Positions 17,319-26,176 of a DNA stretch of 64,000 nucleotides are shown here, one piece after another. A program made the position numbers and the translations under genes. Origin of the DNA: Curtobacterium sp. ISL-83 (GTDB lineage: Bacteria > Actinomycetota > Actinomycetes > Actinomycetales > Microbacteriaceae); NCBI RefSeq assembly GCF_018613895.1, contig NZ_JAGGPH010000011.1, positions 186,001 through 250,000 of the forward strand, written 5' to 3'. Position 1 is the stretch's first letter. The number at the start of each line of letters is the position of its first letter. The notes under the pieces are model-generated. The model was not told the origin of the DNA. It ran no database searches and worked only from the letters and a program-made list of their open reading frames with translations.

Positions 17319-18617
17319 GGGGCGCGGCAGGTGCCGCCGCCAGGAGCGCCGCCTCGCCGCGATCACGAGCACCGCGACGAACACCATGAGCCCCGCGCCG
17401 TGCAGCAGGTAGCTCTCCGCCGCGCTCGTCACGGCCAGCAGGACGAGGACCGCGGCCGGCCACACGTACGCGACCCCCGGGTACGTGGTCGCGGTCACCC
17501 AGGCCCGAGCGAACGCCAGCAACGCGGTGATCCCGAGCAGGATCGTGCCCGCCAGCCCGATCTGCAGCCAGGCGTCGATGAAGGCGTTCAGGCCGGACGT
17601 GAACCGCTGCCCGGTCGGGTCGAGGAACGTGACGTAGGGCACGACGGCCTCGTGCGGCCACGTCCCGACCCAGCCCCAGCCCTGGATCGGGAACTGGCCG
17701 ATGAGCACCCGGATCTGGGACCACAGGTCGATGCGGGTGGCGGTCCCACCGGCCGCTCCGATCTCGGCGAGCACCCGGTGTCGGGCGAGGATGCCGAGCA
17801 CGAGCATGAGGAGCACCACGGCGCCGAGCACTGCGTTGACCACGGGTCGGGTGGCTGGCCGTGCGTGCCGGAGCGACCAGAGCGCCAGCGCCGTGATGGC
17901 CAGGGCGATCATGGCGAGCCCGGTGATGGGTGACTGCACGAGCATGAGCGCGATCACGGCGATCGAGGTCGAGGCGATCGCGCGCCACGTCGCCACCGAT
18001 CGCGTGAGGAACTCGACCACGAACGTCACGAGCGCCATCGCCGCGATGAAGCCCATGAAGTTGCGCGTCCCGCCGATGCCCTGGATCGGGCCGCCGTAGG
18101 CGATGTCGCCGCGGATCCCGAAGGCCGGGAACGGCACGTCGAGCACGAGTCCGGACAGCACCTCGAGCCCGAGCGCCACGACGAGCAGGATGCGGAAGGC
18201 GTCTCCGGAGGCGCGGATCACCTGGACGAGATCGCGCCCGAGCGCCAGGTACAGGCCGAGTCCGATGAAGCACACGGTCGCGACGAACCCGCGGAGCGCC
18301 ACCCACGAGTACTCGCTCCAGAGCACGCTGAGCGCGCAGTACCCGACGAACGCGAGCAGGGACAGCGGCAGGACACCGTGCCACTCGATCCGGTAGCGCT
18401 GTCCGAGGAGGCTCAGCCCGGCGAGCACGACCAGGGTGACGAGCACGGCCCACGTGCCGGCGGTCCCGACGAGGGCGTGCACGGTCGGTTGCCCGAACGC
18501 GAACAGCACGATGACGGTCGCGAGCGCCTGGCTGAACCGCCCTCCGGCGGAGAAGCCGATCCAGGCGGACAGGTAGCGGCGCGCGAGCGCGTGCCTCGTC
18601 ACCCGTCCGTCCGTCAC
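17316..18617 (-). CDS. O-antigen ligase / Wzy-like polytopic membrane protein
   Basis: The 433-residue protein has about 11-12 membrane segments and a long outside loop containing RIDLWSQIRVLIGQFPIQGWGWVGTWPHE, the W/G-rich signature of the Wzy_C/O-antigen ligase family. Members transfer a lipid-linked glycan to an acceptor or polymerise repeat units on the outer face of the membrane. The start is a GTG at 18617. It is divergent from the membrane protein at 18709 and a second ligase-like gene lies at 20151-21530. Whether it is ligase or polymerase cannot be told from sequence. Confidence 0.82.
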   Translation of the reverse strand: MTDGRVTRHALARRYLSAWIGFSAGGRFSQALATVIVLFAFGQPTVHALVGTAGTWAVLVTLVVLAGLSLLGQRYRIEWHGVLPLSLLAFVGYCALSVLWSEYSWVALRGFVATVCFIGLGLYLALGRDLVQVIRASGDAFRILLVVALGLEVLSGLVLDVPFPAFGIRGDIAYGGPIQGIGGTRNFMGFIAAMALVTFVVEFLTRSVATWRAIASTSIAVIALMLVQSPITGLAMIALAITALALWSLRHARPATRPVVNAVLGAVVLLMLVLGILARHRVLAEIGAAGGTATRIDLWSQIRVLIGQFPIQGWGWVGTWPHEAVVPYVTFLDPTGQRFTSGLNAFIDAWLQIGLAGTILLGITALLAFARAWVTATTYPGVAYVWPAAVLVLLAVTSAAESYLLHGAGLMVFVAVLVIAARRRSWRRHLPRP

Positions 18618-18693
18618 GGGTCCATCTTGGCGTACGCGCCCCCGGCCCCGCCGATAGCGGTGCGTCGATATCGAAGATCCGCGATGAACCGGC

Positions 18694-18699
18694 TAGCGT
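18694..18699 (+). promoter_or_regulatory. -10 box, near-leaderless
   Basis: TAGCGT stands 9 nt before the ATG at 18709 and no ribosome site intervenes, so the transcript should start within a few bases of the ATG. Confidence 0.45.
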
Positions 18700-18708
18700 C
18701 GTCGGACG

Positions 18709-20085
18709 ATGGAGCCCTCGCGCAGCACGGTCGTCCGCCGGGCGGTCCGGTCGGTCCTGCTCGCGCTCCTGGTCGGGGCCGGCAGCGCCGCGCTCACCTG
18801 GTACCGGCTGGGTGCCGTGACCCGGGCCACCGTCTGGGCGGAGGACGGCGGCGTCTTCATGCGGGAGCGGATCGCGCTCGGGCCGGTCGCGTCGCTGCTG
18901 CACCCGTACGCCGGGTACCTCCACCTGCTGCCGCGCCTGATCGTCGACCTGGCGTGGGCCCTGCCGGTCGTTGACTACGCGCGTGTGGTGACCACCGCCT
19001 CCTGTCTGGTCGTCGGCGTCGTCAGCGGTGCGGTGTTCCTGCTCGCACGCGACGTCGTCCCGTCCCCGCCGATCCGGGTCGTGCTCGCGGCGATCCCCGC
19101 CGTCCTGCCGCTGATGCCGTACGAGATCGGTGGGAACACCGCGAACCTGCACTGGTTCATGCTCTTCACGGCCCCCTGGCTGTTCGCGTACCGGGCCAGG
19201 ACCTGGTGGGGCGCGGCGGCGGTCGCGGTCCTCGCCCTGTTCGTGGTCCTCACCGAGCTGCAGGCGCTCTTCTTCCTCCCGCTGCTGCTCCTGGCCTGGT
19301 TCCCGCTCCGTGACCGTTCCGGTCGGCGTGCCTGGACACGGGCCCTCCCGGTCACGGCGGTCGCGCTCGTCGGGCTCGCCGCGCAGGTCGTCGCCGCGGT
19401 CACCGACCACCGCATCTCGAAGCCCGGCAGTCCGGCGTTCGGCGACGTGCTCGCCGGCTGGGTGCTGCAGCCGCTCGCCGGTGCGTGGGACCCGGACGTG
19501 GGCGCGGTGCTCGCGACGGTGGTCGCCCACGGCTGGGCCGTCGTCCTCGTGCCTGCCGTGGCCGTGGTCGTCGTGGTGCTCGTCGCGGTCCTGGTCGCGC
19601 CCTTGCGGGCCCGCTGGCTGATCCTCGCGCTCGCCGTCGTGTCCGGCGGGGTCTGGTGGGCCGCGTTGCTCGCGAACGGGGGAGCGGCCCAGCCCTGGTC
19701 GCAGCCGACGGCCGCCATGGTGGCCGTACCACCCCAGCGCTACGCGGCCGCTGCGGGGATGCTCCTCGTCGCGGCCGTGGTGGTCGCGGCCGGCGTCCTG
19801 GTCGACGCCCGGAACTGGTCCGTCGCGGTGCGACGGCGGACCCGGCCGGGAGGCGCGACCCGCCTCGTCGGCGCGGTGGCCGGATGGTGCCTGGTCGCCG
19901 CGGTGGTCACCAGCGCGGTCCTGAGCGTCGGCCCCGGCGTGACCCGTCGGAGCCACGGGCCGGTGTGGGCCGGCCAGATCCCCGCAGCGGTCGCCATGTG
20001 CCGTGCCCATCCGTCCGCGGTCGCCCAGGTGAAGACGGCACCGTGGGCCGCGCAGGTCCCGTGCGGCGAGGTCCTCGGGCACTGA
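18709..20085 (+). CDS. Polytopic membrane protein, possible GT-C transferase
   Basis: The 458-residue protein has a first membrane helix at about residues 14-32, then the acidic loop WAEDGGVFMRERIAL, followed by about ten more membrane segments. A D/E-containing first outside loop is the hallmark of GT-C enzymes that use polyprenyl-phosphate sugars; here E46-D47 would be that site. The context (polyprenyl-phosphate mannose synthase nearby, ligase genes either side) supports the idea. No specific family is recognised with confidence. It may alternatively be a membrane protein of unknown function. Confidence 0.7.
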   Translation: MEPSRSTVVRRAVRSVLLALLVGAGSAALTWYRLGAVTRATVWAEDGGVFMRERIALGPVASLLHPYAGYLHLLPRLIVDLAWALPVVDYARVVTTASCLVVGVVSGAVFLLARDVVPSPPIRVVLAAIPAVLPLMPYEIGGNTANLHWFMLFTAPWLFAYRARTWWGAAAVAVLALFVVLTELQALFFLPLLLLAWFPLRDRSGRRAWTRALPVTAVALVGLAAQVVAAVTDHRISKPGSPAFGDVLAGWVLQPLAGAWDPDVGAVLATVVAHGWAVVLVPAVAVVVVVLVAVLVAPLRARWLILALAVVSGGVWWAALLANGGAAQPWSQPTAAMVAVPPQRYAAAAGMLLVAAVVVAAGVLVDARNWSVAVRRRTRPGGATRLVGAVAGWCLVAAVVTSAVLSVGPGVTRRSHGPVWAGQIPAAVAMCRAHPSAVAQVKTAPWAAQVPCGEVLGH

Positions 20086-20093
20086 GTCGCGGT

Positions 20094-20118
20094 GCGGCGC
20101 GGCGCGGCGCGGCGCGGT
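20094..20118. repeat. Pentanucleotide tandem repeat (GCGGC)4 GCGGT
   Basis: Five perfect or near-perfect tandem pentamers lie directly after the stop of the membrane protein gene, in the 65-bp convergent gap before the second ligase gene. Such a tract is prone to slippage but lies outside coding sequence. Confidence 0.7.
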
Positions 20119-20150
20119 GCGCGGCGTCCGCGCCGAACGTCCGGGCCCGG

Positions 20151-21530
20151 TCAGCGCGACGCGGACCAGCGGAACTCGCGCCGCGCCGGCGGTGTGCGGG
20201 GGCCGTCGCCGACGCTCGGGGGCTCTTCACCGACGAGCACGATGCGCGACTTGATCGCGAGGAGCGCGAACAGCACCCAGTTGCCCTGGTACAGCAGACG
20301 CGACTCCGCGATCGACTGGACGAGCAGGGCCACGACCACGAGCAGCGGCAGGAGCGACACCGGGTCGAAGGGCCGCGGCTCGAGTCGGGTGTCGTACCCG
20401 ATCCGGGTGGCGCACGACCATGACCGGCTCAGCGTGGAGACGACGTAGACGGCGAACAGCACCAGGCCGATGATCCCGGTCTGCATCCACACGTCGAGGA
20501 ACGCGTCGTGTGCCTGCAGGTAGGTGACGCCCTTCCGGTGCGCCACGTCCGCGAGGGTGGGGATGCTCGGCCACCAGTAGCCGATCCACCCCCACCCGAC
20601 GACGGGGTGGTGGTGGATGAGACCGAGCACGCGCTCCCAGATGTCACCGCGGCCGGTCGCGTCCGTGCCCTTGCCGAGGAGCTCGGAGAGAGCGCCGCGG
20701 GCCAGGAACGCCACGGCGGCGACGACCACCGCGGCCCCGGCGACGGCGGCGTAGCGCGGCGTGCGGTCCTCGGTGGGGACCCGCCGGATCCAGAGCGCGA
20801 CGACGAGGGCGACGGCGACGACGACGCCCGCGACGAGCACCGTCGACGAGCGTGTGAGGAGCAGCACGAGCACCGCCACCGCGAGCCAGCCGATCGCCCG
20901 GTTGCGACGGATCCGACCCTCGGCGAACTGCAGGGCGACCGCGATCACGGCGAGCAGGGCCACCATGGCCAGCAGGTTCGCGTTGCCCGGGAGCCCCTGG
21001 ATGCGACCCCCGGTCAGGAGTTCCGCCCGCGAGAAGTAGAAGGCGTCCGGGATCTTCCGGTTGCCGTAGTGCGTCCAGATCGGGGCGATCGGGTGGCGCA
21101 CCAGCACGGCGACCACGGCCTCGAACACGAGCGAGAGCATGAGCACCCACCGCATGGCCAGGCTGATCGCGTCGAGGATCCGTCGCCAGGTCAGTGTCGA
21201 GGCCACCGCGAACGCCACGGCGGCGCAGATCACCTGTGCGGTGATGCTCGCCAGCGTCGCTGCCCGCCAGTGCGACCACAGCACCGACACCAGGCACCAG
21301 GCGAGGAAGAACCAGAGCGACCGGGGTGTGCGGGCGATCGACGGACGTGCCCGGACCAGGACGGTGATGCCCCACGCGGCGACGGCCGCCCAGAGCACCG
21401 CAGCGCCGTACCAGGTGAGCGTGTTGGGCACGGCGTCGCCGGCGAAGAGGACGAACAGGAGCGTCGCGCCGAGGGCGAACGCCTCGCGCTCGGGGACGGT
21501 GCCGCGCGACAGCGGCCAGGTGTTCGACAC
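20151..21530 (-). CDS. Second O-antigen ligase / Wzy-like membrane protein
   Basis: The 459-residue protein has about 11 membrane helices. Its large outer loop contains GRGDIWERVLGLIHHHPVVGWGWIGYWWP and the later YLQAHDAFLDVWMQTG, both typical of the Wzy_C ligase/polymerase family. It differs clearly from the 17316-18617 protein outside these motifs, so they are probably paralogues with different substrates, for example one polymerase and one ligase. The ATG is at 21530. The gene ends 65 bp from the convergent membrane protein and starts 28 bp before the end of no other plus-strand gene; the acyltransferase stop lies upstream at 21559, so it may be transcribed with the acyltransferase. Confidence 0.83.
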   Translation of the reverse strand: MSNTWPLSRGTVPEREAFALGATLLFVLFAGDAVPNTLTWYGAAVLWAAVAAWGITVLVRARPSIARTPRSLWFFLAWCLVSVLWSHWRAATLASITAQVICAAVAFAVASTLTWRRILDAISLAMRWVLMLSLVFEAVVAVLVRHPIAPIWTHYGNRKIPDAFYFSRAELLTGGRIQGLPGNANLLAMVALLAVIAVALQFAEGRIRRNRAIGWLAVAVLVLLLTRSSTVLVAGVVVAVALVVALWIRRVPTEDRTPRYAAVAGAAVVVAAVAFLARGALSELLGKGTDATGRGDIWERVLGLIHHHPVVGWGWIGYWWPSIPTLADVAHRKGVTYLQAHDAFLDVWMQTGIIGLVLFAVYVVSTLSRSWSCATRIGYDTRLEPRPFDPVSLLPLLVVVALLVQSIAESRLLYQGNWVLFALLAIKSRIVLVGEEPPSVGDGPRTPPARREFRWSASR

Positions 21531-21558
21531 GACGCCAGAGTACCGGCTGGTCCTCGTG

Positions 21559-23715
21559 TCACTTCCGGAGTGCGGTGAGCGCGCCCGCGATCGCGGTCCC
21601 GAGGTACGGCGCGAGCGTGACCGCGAACGTGTTCGTCAGGTGTGTCTGGTCACGGTGGACGAGCACGCCCCCGATGACCGCCGGGCAGGTCGTCGCGGTG
21701 CAGTAGTACGGGGTGAGGTCGATCAGCCGGGCCCGGCCCGGCGTCCGGGCGACGGCCTGCGCGCTGCCGTCGAAGGGCTGGAGGGCGGTGGAACGGGGCG
21801 AGTCGCAGGTGCCCGTGGTCGGACCGCTCATCTGCCCGACGCACGCGACCACGTCCTTCCGGGCGGTCGGGTTGTCGCGCAGCGCTATCACCGGGATGCC
21901 GACGTCCGTCGCCGCCCGCCAGGCCGCCACGAGGCCGTCCACCACGGTCTCGTCAGCGGACCGCCCCCCGGCCGCGGCCACGGGCCCGTTCCCGGTGGAG
22001 TGCGTCACGAGGACCGCGTCGAGGTCCGGGTGCGCCCGCAGGTACGACATCGCGTTCCGCTTCCACCCGGTGCAGTCGTCCACCTGCTGTTGCGATCCCG
22101 CGGCCTGCTGGGCTGTGGTGAGGTAGCAGCTCTGGTGACCCGCGACGTCGATCCGCCAGTCGTGTTGCCGGGCGATGCGCTCGTACGTGTCCACCAGGAC
22201 GTTGTTGTGCGAGTCCCCGATCGCGATGAGGTGCTTCGTGTACCCGGACCGGGGACCGAGCTGGCAGACGTGGAAGGCGCTCGAGTCGTTGGACCAGCAC
22301 GGGGTCCGGTTCGAGTCGTCCGCCACCGCGTTCGCCGCTGCCGGTACCCGGACGTCGGCCAGCCGGGGGTTGACGCACGGGGTCGCCGACGAGATCAGCG
22401 CGGCGGCACCGAAGCACGCGACGTGTCCGGTCCGGAGCTCGCGGGCGAACTCGGCGTCCTGCACCTGCTGGACGTGCAGGGCGGTCAGGGACGCCGCACC
22501 GAGCGCCACCACGAGCACCGTGCTCACGACGCCGTACAGTGCGACCCGACGCGGTCTGAGCGCCCGGACCCACGGCGAGAAGCGGAGGGGTTCCTCGACG
22601 CAGAGCGTCGTGACCGACCCGACGACGACCGCGCCCACCAGGATCGCGAGCCGGTCCTCGGTGGTCAGGTCGTGTCGGAGCGCGAGCGGCAGGATGACGA
22701 CCGCGGGCCAGTGCCAGAGGTACACGGCGTACGAGATCCGGCCGAGGAACGCGATCGGGGCGAACCGCCCGACGGCCTGGAGCGCCGAGCCGCCGCCGAA
22801 CAGCACCACGAGCGTCGCGGCGACCGCGGGGAGCGCGGCGGCGATGCCGGGGAACGGGGTCGATCCGGTGATGACGAACAGGGACACGACGAGCCCGACG
22901 ACGCCGAGCCACGCCGCACCGGACCGGGCCCACCGCGTCGTGGTCGATCGGGCGGCGGCGAGCGGGACGGTCGCGGCGAGCCCACCGAGCGCGAACTCCC
23001 ACGCGCGGGTGGCGGTGGAGAAGTAGGCCACGCCGGGGGCGGTCTCGGTCTGCACGATGCTCCACGCCAGGGAGAGCACGACGACCGCACCGAGCACGAG
23101 CCGTGCGACCAGGGTCGGCGATGCCGTCGACCGGCGCAGGCGGCGGCCCACCCAGAGGGCGACGAGCAGGAGCAGAGGGAGTGCGATGTAGAACTGCTCC
23201 TCGACCGACAGCGACCAGAAGTGCTGAAACGGGGACGCCTGGTTCCCCTGGGCGAGGTAGTCGACGGAGTCCGCCGCGAGCTGCCAGTTCTGCAGGTACA
23301 CCGTCGACGCGATCAGCTCGCGGGAGTACTGCCCCCACAGGGCACTCGGCACCCAGACCAGCACGGCGGTGCCCGTCGCGGCGATCGCCAGGAACGCCCC
23401 GGGCAGCAGCCGCTTGGCGCGCCGGGACCAGAACCCGGCGAGTCCGATGCGACCGGTGGCGACGAGTTCGCGGAGCAGGTGTCCGGTGATCAGGAACCCG
23501 GAGATGACGAAGAAGACGTCGACGCCGACGAAGCCGCCGGGCAGCGCGTGCGGCCACAGGTGGTAGCAGACCACGGCGAGGACGGCGAAGGCGCGGAGTC
23601 CCTGGATGTCCCAGCGGGTCGCGTCGGTGGTCCGCGCGTCCCCCCGTCGGGGCGGCCGTCGGGTCGACCGTCGGGTCGACCGTCGGGTCGGTGCCTCCGC
23701 CGTTCGCGCCTCCAC
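21559..23715 (-). CDS. OafA/YrhL-type acyltransferase with SGNH domain
   Basis: The 718-residue protein is an acyltransferase family 3 enzyme (about residues 25-370, ten or so helices) with the signature WDIQGLRAFAVLAVVCYH, GGFVGVDVFFVISGFLI and FWSLSVEEQFYIALP. The C-terminal SGNH domain (about 430-718) has AIGDSHNNVLVDTY as the serine block and HRDQTHLTNTFAV as the D-x-x-H block. Such fusions O-acetylate surface polysaccharides by moving an acyl group across the membrane. The GTG at 23715 is the likely start; the first residues include TRRS repeated three times. Only 39 bp separate it from divergent manA. Confidence 0.88.
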   Translation of the reverse strand: MEARTAEAPTRRSTRRSTRRPPRRGDARTTDATRWDIQGLRAFAVLAVVCYHLWPHALPGGFVGVDVFFVISGFLITGHLLRELVATGRIGLAGFWSRRAKRLLPGAFLAIAATGTAVLVWVPSALWGQYSRELIASTVYLQNWQLAADSVDYLAQGNQASPFQHFWSLSVEEQFYIALPLLLLVALWVGRRLRRSTASPTLVARLVLGAVVVLSLAWSIVQTETAPGVAYFSTATRAWEFALGGLAATVPLAAARSTTTRWARSGAAWLGVVGLVVSLFVITGSTPFPGIAAALPAVAATLVVLFGGGSALQAVGRFAPIAFLGRISYAVYLWHWPAVVILPLALRHDLTTEDRLAILVGAVVVGSVTTLCVEEPLRFSPWVRALRPRRVALYGVVSTVLVVALGAASLTALHVQQVQDAEFARELRTGHVACFGAAALISSATPCVNPRLADVRVPAAANAVADDSNRTPCWSNDSSAFHVCQLGPRSGYTKHLIAIGDSHNNVLVDTYERIARQHDWRIDVAGHQSCYLTTAQQAAGSQQQVDDCTGWKRNAMSYLRAHPDLDAVLVTHSTGNGPVAAAGGRSADETVVDGLVAAWRAATDVGIPVIALRDNPTARKDVVACVGQMSGPTTGTCDSPRSTALQPFDGSAQAVARTPGRARLIDLTPYYCTATTCPAVIGGVLVHRDQTHLTNTFAVTLAPYLGTAIAGALTALRK
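23656..23691. repeat. 12-bp tandem repeat, three copies
   Basis: Three copies of CCGTCGGGTCGA (last with one change) encode a TRRS-TRRS-TRRP basic tract at the N terminus of the acyltransferase. Copy number could vary without breaking the frame. Confidence 0.75.
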
Positions 23716-23741
23716 CCGCAAGAGTTTAGGCGGAGCGCAGA

Positions 23742-23747
23742 TAGGCT
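23742..23747 (+). promoter_or_regulatory. -10 box of manA, leaderless type
   Basis: TAGGCT lies 7 nt before the manA ATG, in the 39-bp gap to the divergent acyltransferase gene. Confidence 0.5.
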
Positions 23748-23754
23748 CTGGCCC

Positions 23755-24963
23755 ATGTTCCTCGGCATCACGAACACGCCCCGCGACTACGCCTGGGGCT
23801 CCGTCACCGCGATCCCGGAGCTCCTCGGTCGCACCGTCACGGGGGCCCCGCAGGCGGAGCTCTGGCTCGGCGCGCACCCGGGCAGCCCGAGCGTGGTCGT
23901 GAACCCCGCGACCGTCGGCGGCGCGGACACCCTGCTCGACTGGATCGGGGCCGAGCCCGAGACCGCGCTCGGCGCGGGTCGGACCGGCCTGCCGTTCCTC
24001 CTCAAGGTCCTCGCGGCGGCGGCGCCCCTGTCCCTGCAGGCGCACCCCACGCCGGAGCAGGCGCGGGAGGGCTACGAGCGCGAGGACGCCGCGGGGATCG
24101 CGCTGGACGACCCGGCCCGCAACTACAAGGACCCGTTCCCGAAGCCGGAGCTCGTCGTCGCGCTGAGCGACCGGTTCGAAGCGCTCAGCGGCTTCCGGCC
24201 GGTGGCCGAGACCCTCGCCGACGTCGACGTGCTCGACCAGGACACCGGCCGACTCGGCGCGCTCATGGTGCACCTGCAGCACGGCCTGGAGGACACGGTG
24301 CGGTGGCTCGAGACCGCGGACCCGTCGGCGCTCGCCATCGTGCAGGCGGCCGGGGACCTCGCCGCGACCCTCGACGACGCCCTCGCGACCCCGAACACGG
24401 CGACCGTGCGGGACCTCGCCCGGAGCTACCCCGGCGACCCGGGGGTCGTGGTCTCGCTCCTCATGCACCGGGTGACCCTCTCCGCCGGCCAGGCGATGTA
24501 CCTGCCCGCCGGCAACATCCACGCCTACCTCGACGGGCTCGGGATCGAGCTCATGGCGCCGTCCGACAACGTGCTCCGCGGCGGCCTGACCCCGAAGCAC
24601 GTCGACGTGCCCGAACTGCTGCGCGTGCTCGACTTCACCGCCTACCCGGCGCCGCTCCTCGAGCCGGAGCACCTCGCGCCCGGCGTCGACCGGTTCGCGC
24701 CGGCGGACGTCGGCTACGCCCTGATCCGGGTGACCGGTGGCGGCCGACCGACGGGACCCGCTGCCGGCGGGGTGGCGCCGCTCGTCGGCCCGTCCATCGC
24801 GGTGTGCACCGAGGGCGCCGTCACCCTGGTCGGGGCGACGTCCGCGACGCTCCTCCGTCGGGGCGAGGCCTGCTTCATCACGCCGGACGAGGGCGACGTC
24901 ACGGTCGAGGCCGACGGCTCCCCGGACCTGACCTCGGCGGTGTTCATCGCGACGGGTGCGTGA
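23755..24963 (+). CDS. manA: Mannose-6-phosphate isomerase, class I
   Basis: ManA interconverts fructose 6-phosphate and mannose 6-phosphate and so opens the route to GDP-mannose. The 402-residue length and motifs fit type I isomerases: NTPRDYAWGS, AELWLGAHPGSPS, LPFLLKVLAAAAPLSLQAHP (zinc ligands in Q-x-H), YKDPFPKPELVVAL and GNIHAYLDGLGIELMAPSDNVLRGGLTPKHV. The mRNA seems leaderless. In mycobacteria manA lies in the same wider neighbourhood between whiB2 and ahcY; here it has moved to the other side of whiB2, next to galE. It supplies the mannosyl donor used by the polyprenyl-phosphate enzyme at 16437. Confidence 0.95.
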   Translation: MFLGITNTPRDYAWGSVTAIPELLGRTVTGAPQAELWLGAHPGSPSVVVNPATVGGADTLLDWIGAEPETALGAGRTGLPFLLKVLAAAAPLSLQAHPTPEQAREGYEREDAAGIALDDPARNYKDPFPKPELVVALSDRFEALSGFRPVAETLADVDVLDQDTGRLGALMVHLQHGLEDTVRWLETADPSALAIVQAAGDLAATLDDALATPNTATVRDLARSYPGDPGVVVSLLMHRVTLSAGQAMYLPAGNIHAYLDGLGIELMAPSDNVLRGGLTPKHVDVPELLRVLDFTAYPAPLLEPEHLAPGVDRFAPADVGYALIRVTGGGRPTGPAAGGVAPLVGPSIAVCTEGAVTLVGATSATLLRRGEACFITPDEGDVTVEADGSPDLTSAVFIATGA

Positions 24964-25003
24964 ACACGCACGGTACAGCCGCGTCCGGCTCCCTGCCGTC
25001 CGA

Positions 25004-25009
25004 TAGCGT
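25004..25009 (+). promoter_or_regulatory. -10 box of galE, leaderless type
   Basis: TAGCGT ends 7 nt before the galE ATG at 25017, with no ribosome site between. galE may therefore have its own promoter as well as read-through from manA. Confidence 0.5.
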
Positions 25010-25016
25010 GTCGAGC

Positions 25017-25979
25017 ATGAGTTGGCTGGTCACCGGCGGTGCCGGGTACATCGGGTCCCATGTCGTCCGAGCGCTGCGAACGGCGGGCATCGACACCGTC
25101 GCACTGGACGACCTGTCCAGCGGGTTCCGTGCCTTCGTGCCCGACGACGTCGCGTTCGTCGAGGGCTCGATCCTCGACGGCGACCTGGTGTCGCGGACCC
25201 TGCGCGACCACGCCGTCACGGGCGTCGTGCACGTCGCGGGCTTCAAGTACGCCGGGGTGTCGGTGGAGCGTCCGCTGCACACCTACGAGCAGAACGTGAC
25301 GGGCACGGCGACGCTCCTGCGCGCGATGGCCGACAACGACGTCACGAAGGTCGTGTTCTCGTCGAGTGCCGCGGTCTACGGCACCCCGGACGTCGACGTC
25401 GTGGTCGAGGACACCCCGAAGGCCCCGGAGTCGCCGTACGGCGAGTCGAAGCTGATCGGGGAGTGGCTCCTCCGCGACATGGAGGTCGCCCGCGGCTTCA
25501 CGACGACGTCCCTGCGCTACTTCAACGTGGTCGGGTCGGGCGAACGCGACCTGTACGACGCGAGCCCCCACAACCTCTTCCCGCTCGTGTTCGACGCCCT
25601 GCTGGCCGGCCGCACACCCCGCATCAACGGCGACGACTACGCGACACCGGACGGCACCTGCGTGCGCGACTACATCCACGTCGCGGACCTGGCGCACTCG
25701 CACGCGGTGGCGGCGCAGAAGCTCGAGGCGGGCGAGCCGCTCGACCGCGCGTACAACCTCGGCAGCGGCGACGGTGTCAGCGTGCGGCAGATCATGGACG
25801 CGATGGCAGCGGGCACCGGCATCGCGTTCGAGCCGGAGGTCGCGCCCCGCCGTCCGGGAGACCCGGCGCGCATCGTGGCCACGGGCGAGGCAGCAGCGCG
25901 CGACCTGGACTGGGCGATGCGCCACACCCTCGACGACATGGTCACGAGCGCGTGGGAAGCACGGCGGAGCGCTTCCTGA
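25017..25979 (+). CDS. galE: UDP-glucose 4-epimerase
   Basis: The 320-residue short-chain dehydrogenase-type epimerase makes UDP-galactose from UDP-glucose. It has the NAD-binding LVTGGAGYIGSH at residues 4-15, the GFKYAGVSVERPLHTYEQNV helix, the catalytic SSSAAVYG with S116 region and Y141-x3-K145 (PYGESK), RYFNVVGSG and CVRDYIHVADLA. These are GalE family signatures; WbpP-like specificity cannot be excluded. It lies 53 bp after manA and both serve nucleotide-sugar supply for the surface glycan. Confidence 0.93.
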   Translation: MSWLVTGGAGYIGSHVVRALRTAGIDTVALDDLSSGFRAFVPDDVAFVEGSILDGDLVSRTLRDHAVTGVVHVAGFKYAGVSVERPLHTYEQNVTGTATLLRAMADNDVTKVVFSSSAAVYGTPDVDVVVEDTPKAPESPYGESKLIGEWLLRDMEVARGFTTTSLRYFNVVGSGERDLYDASPHNLFPLVFDALLAGRTPRINGDDYATPDGTCVRDYIHVADLAHSHAVAAQKLEAGEPLDRAYNLGSGDGVSVRQIMDAMAAGTGIAFEPEVAPRRPGDPARIVATGEAAARDLDWAMRHTLDDMVTSAWEARRSAS

Positions 25980-26090
25980 GCCGATCCGGGCGGTGATCCG
26001 GTCCCCCGGAACCCGGACAGAACGGGGGCGACACGCCCAGACGGGGGACATGACACGCCGAAGTGGGTCGGGTCTCTTATGATCCGCGAC

Positions 26091-26119
26091 TTGACTCTGA
26101 CGAATGACACGGCTGTAAT
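26091..26119 (+). promoter_or_regulatory. Sigma70-type promoter of whiB2
   Basis: TTGACT (26091-26096) and TGTAAT (26114-26119) are separated by exactly 17 nt, the best canonical promoter in the window. A GACAC pentamer, the known recognition core of WhiA in Streptomyces, lies in the spacer at 26106-26110. Two more in the same orientation lie upstream at 26030 and 26052. TATGAT at 26078-26083 could be a second -10 box. Confidence 0.65.
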
Positions 26120-26176
26120 TACAGGCAACGGCATCGTCGGCATGGTCCCGTTATCGAGACGTCAGGGGTGATCAGG

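Noticed and set aside
21559..24672. Possible extension of the acyltransferase across manA
   Set aside because: The frame is open but the extra N terminus is Arg/Glu-rich low-complexity sequence opposite conserved manA; acyltransferase homology starts after 23715.
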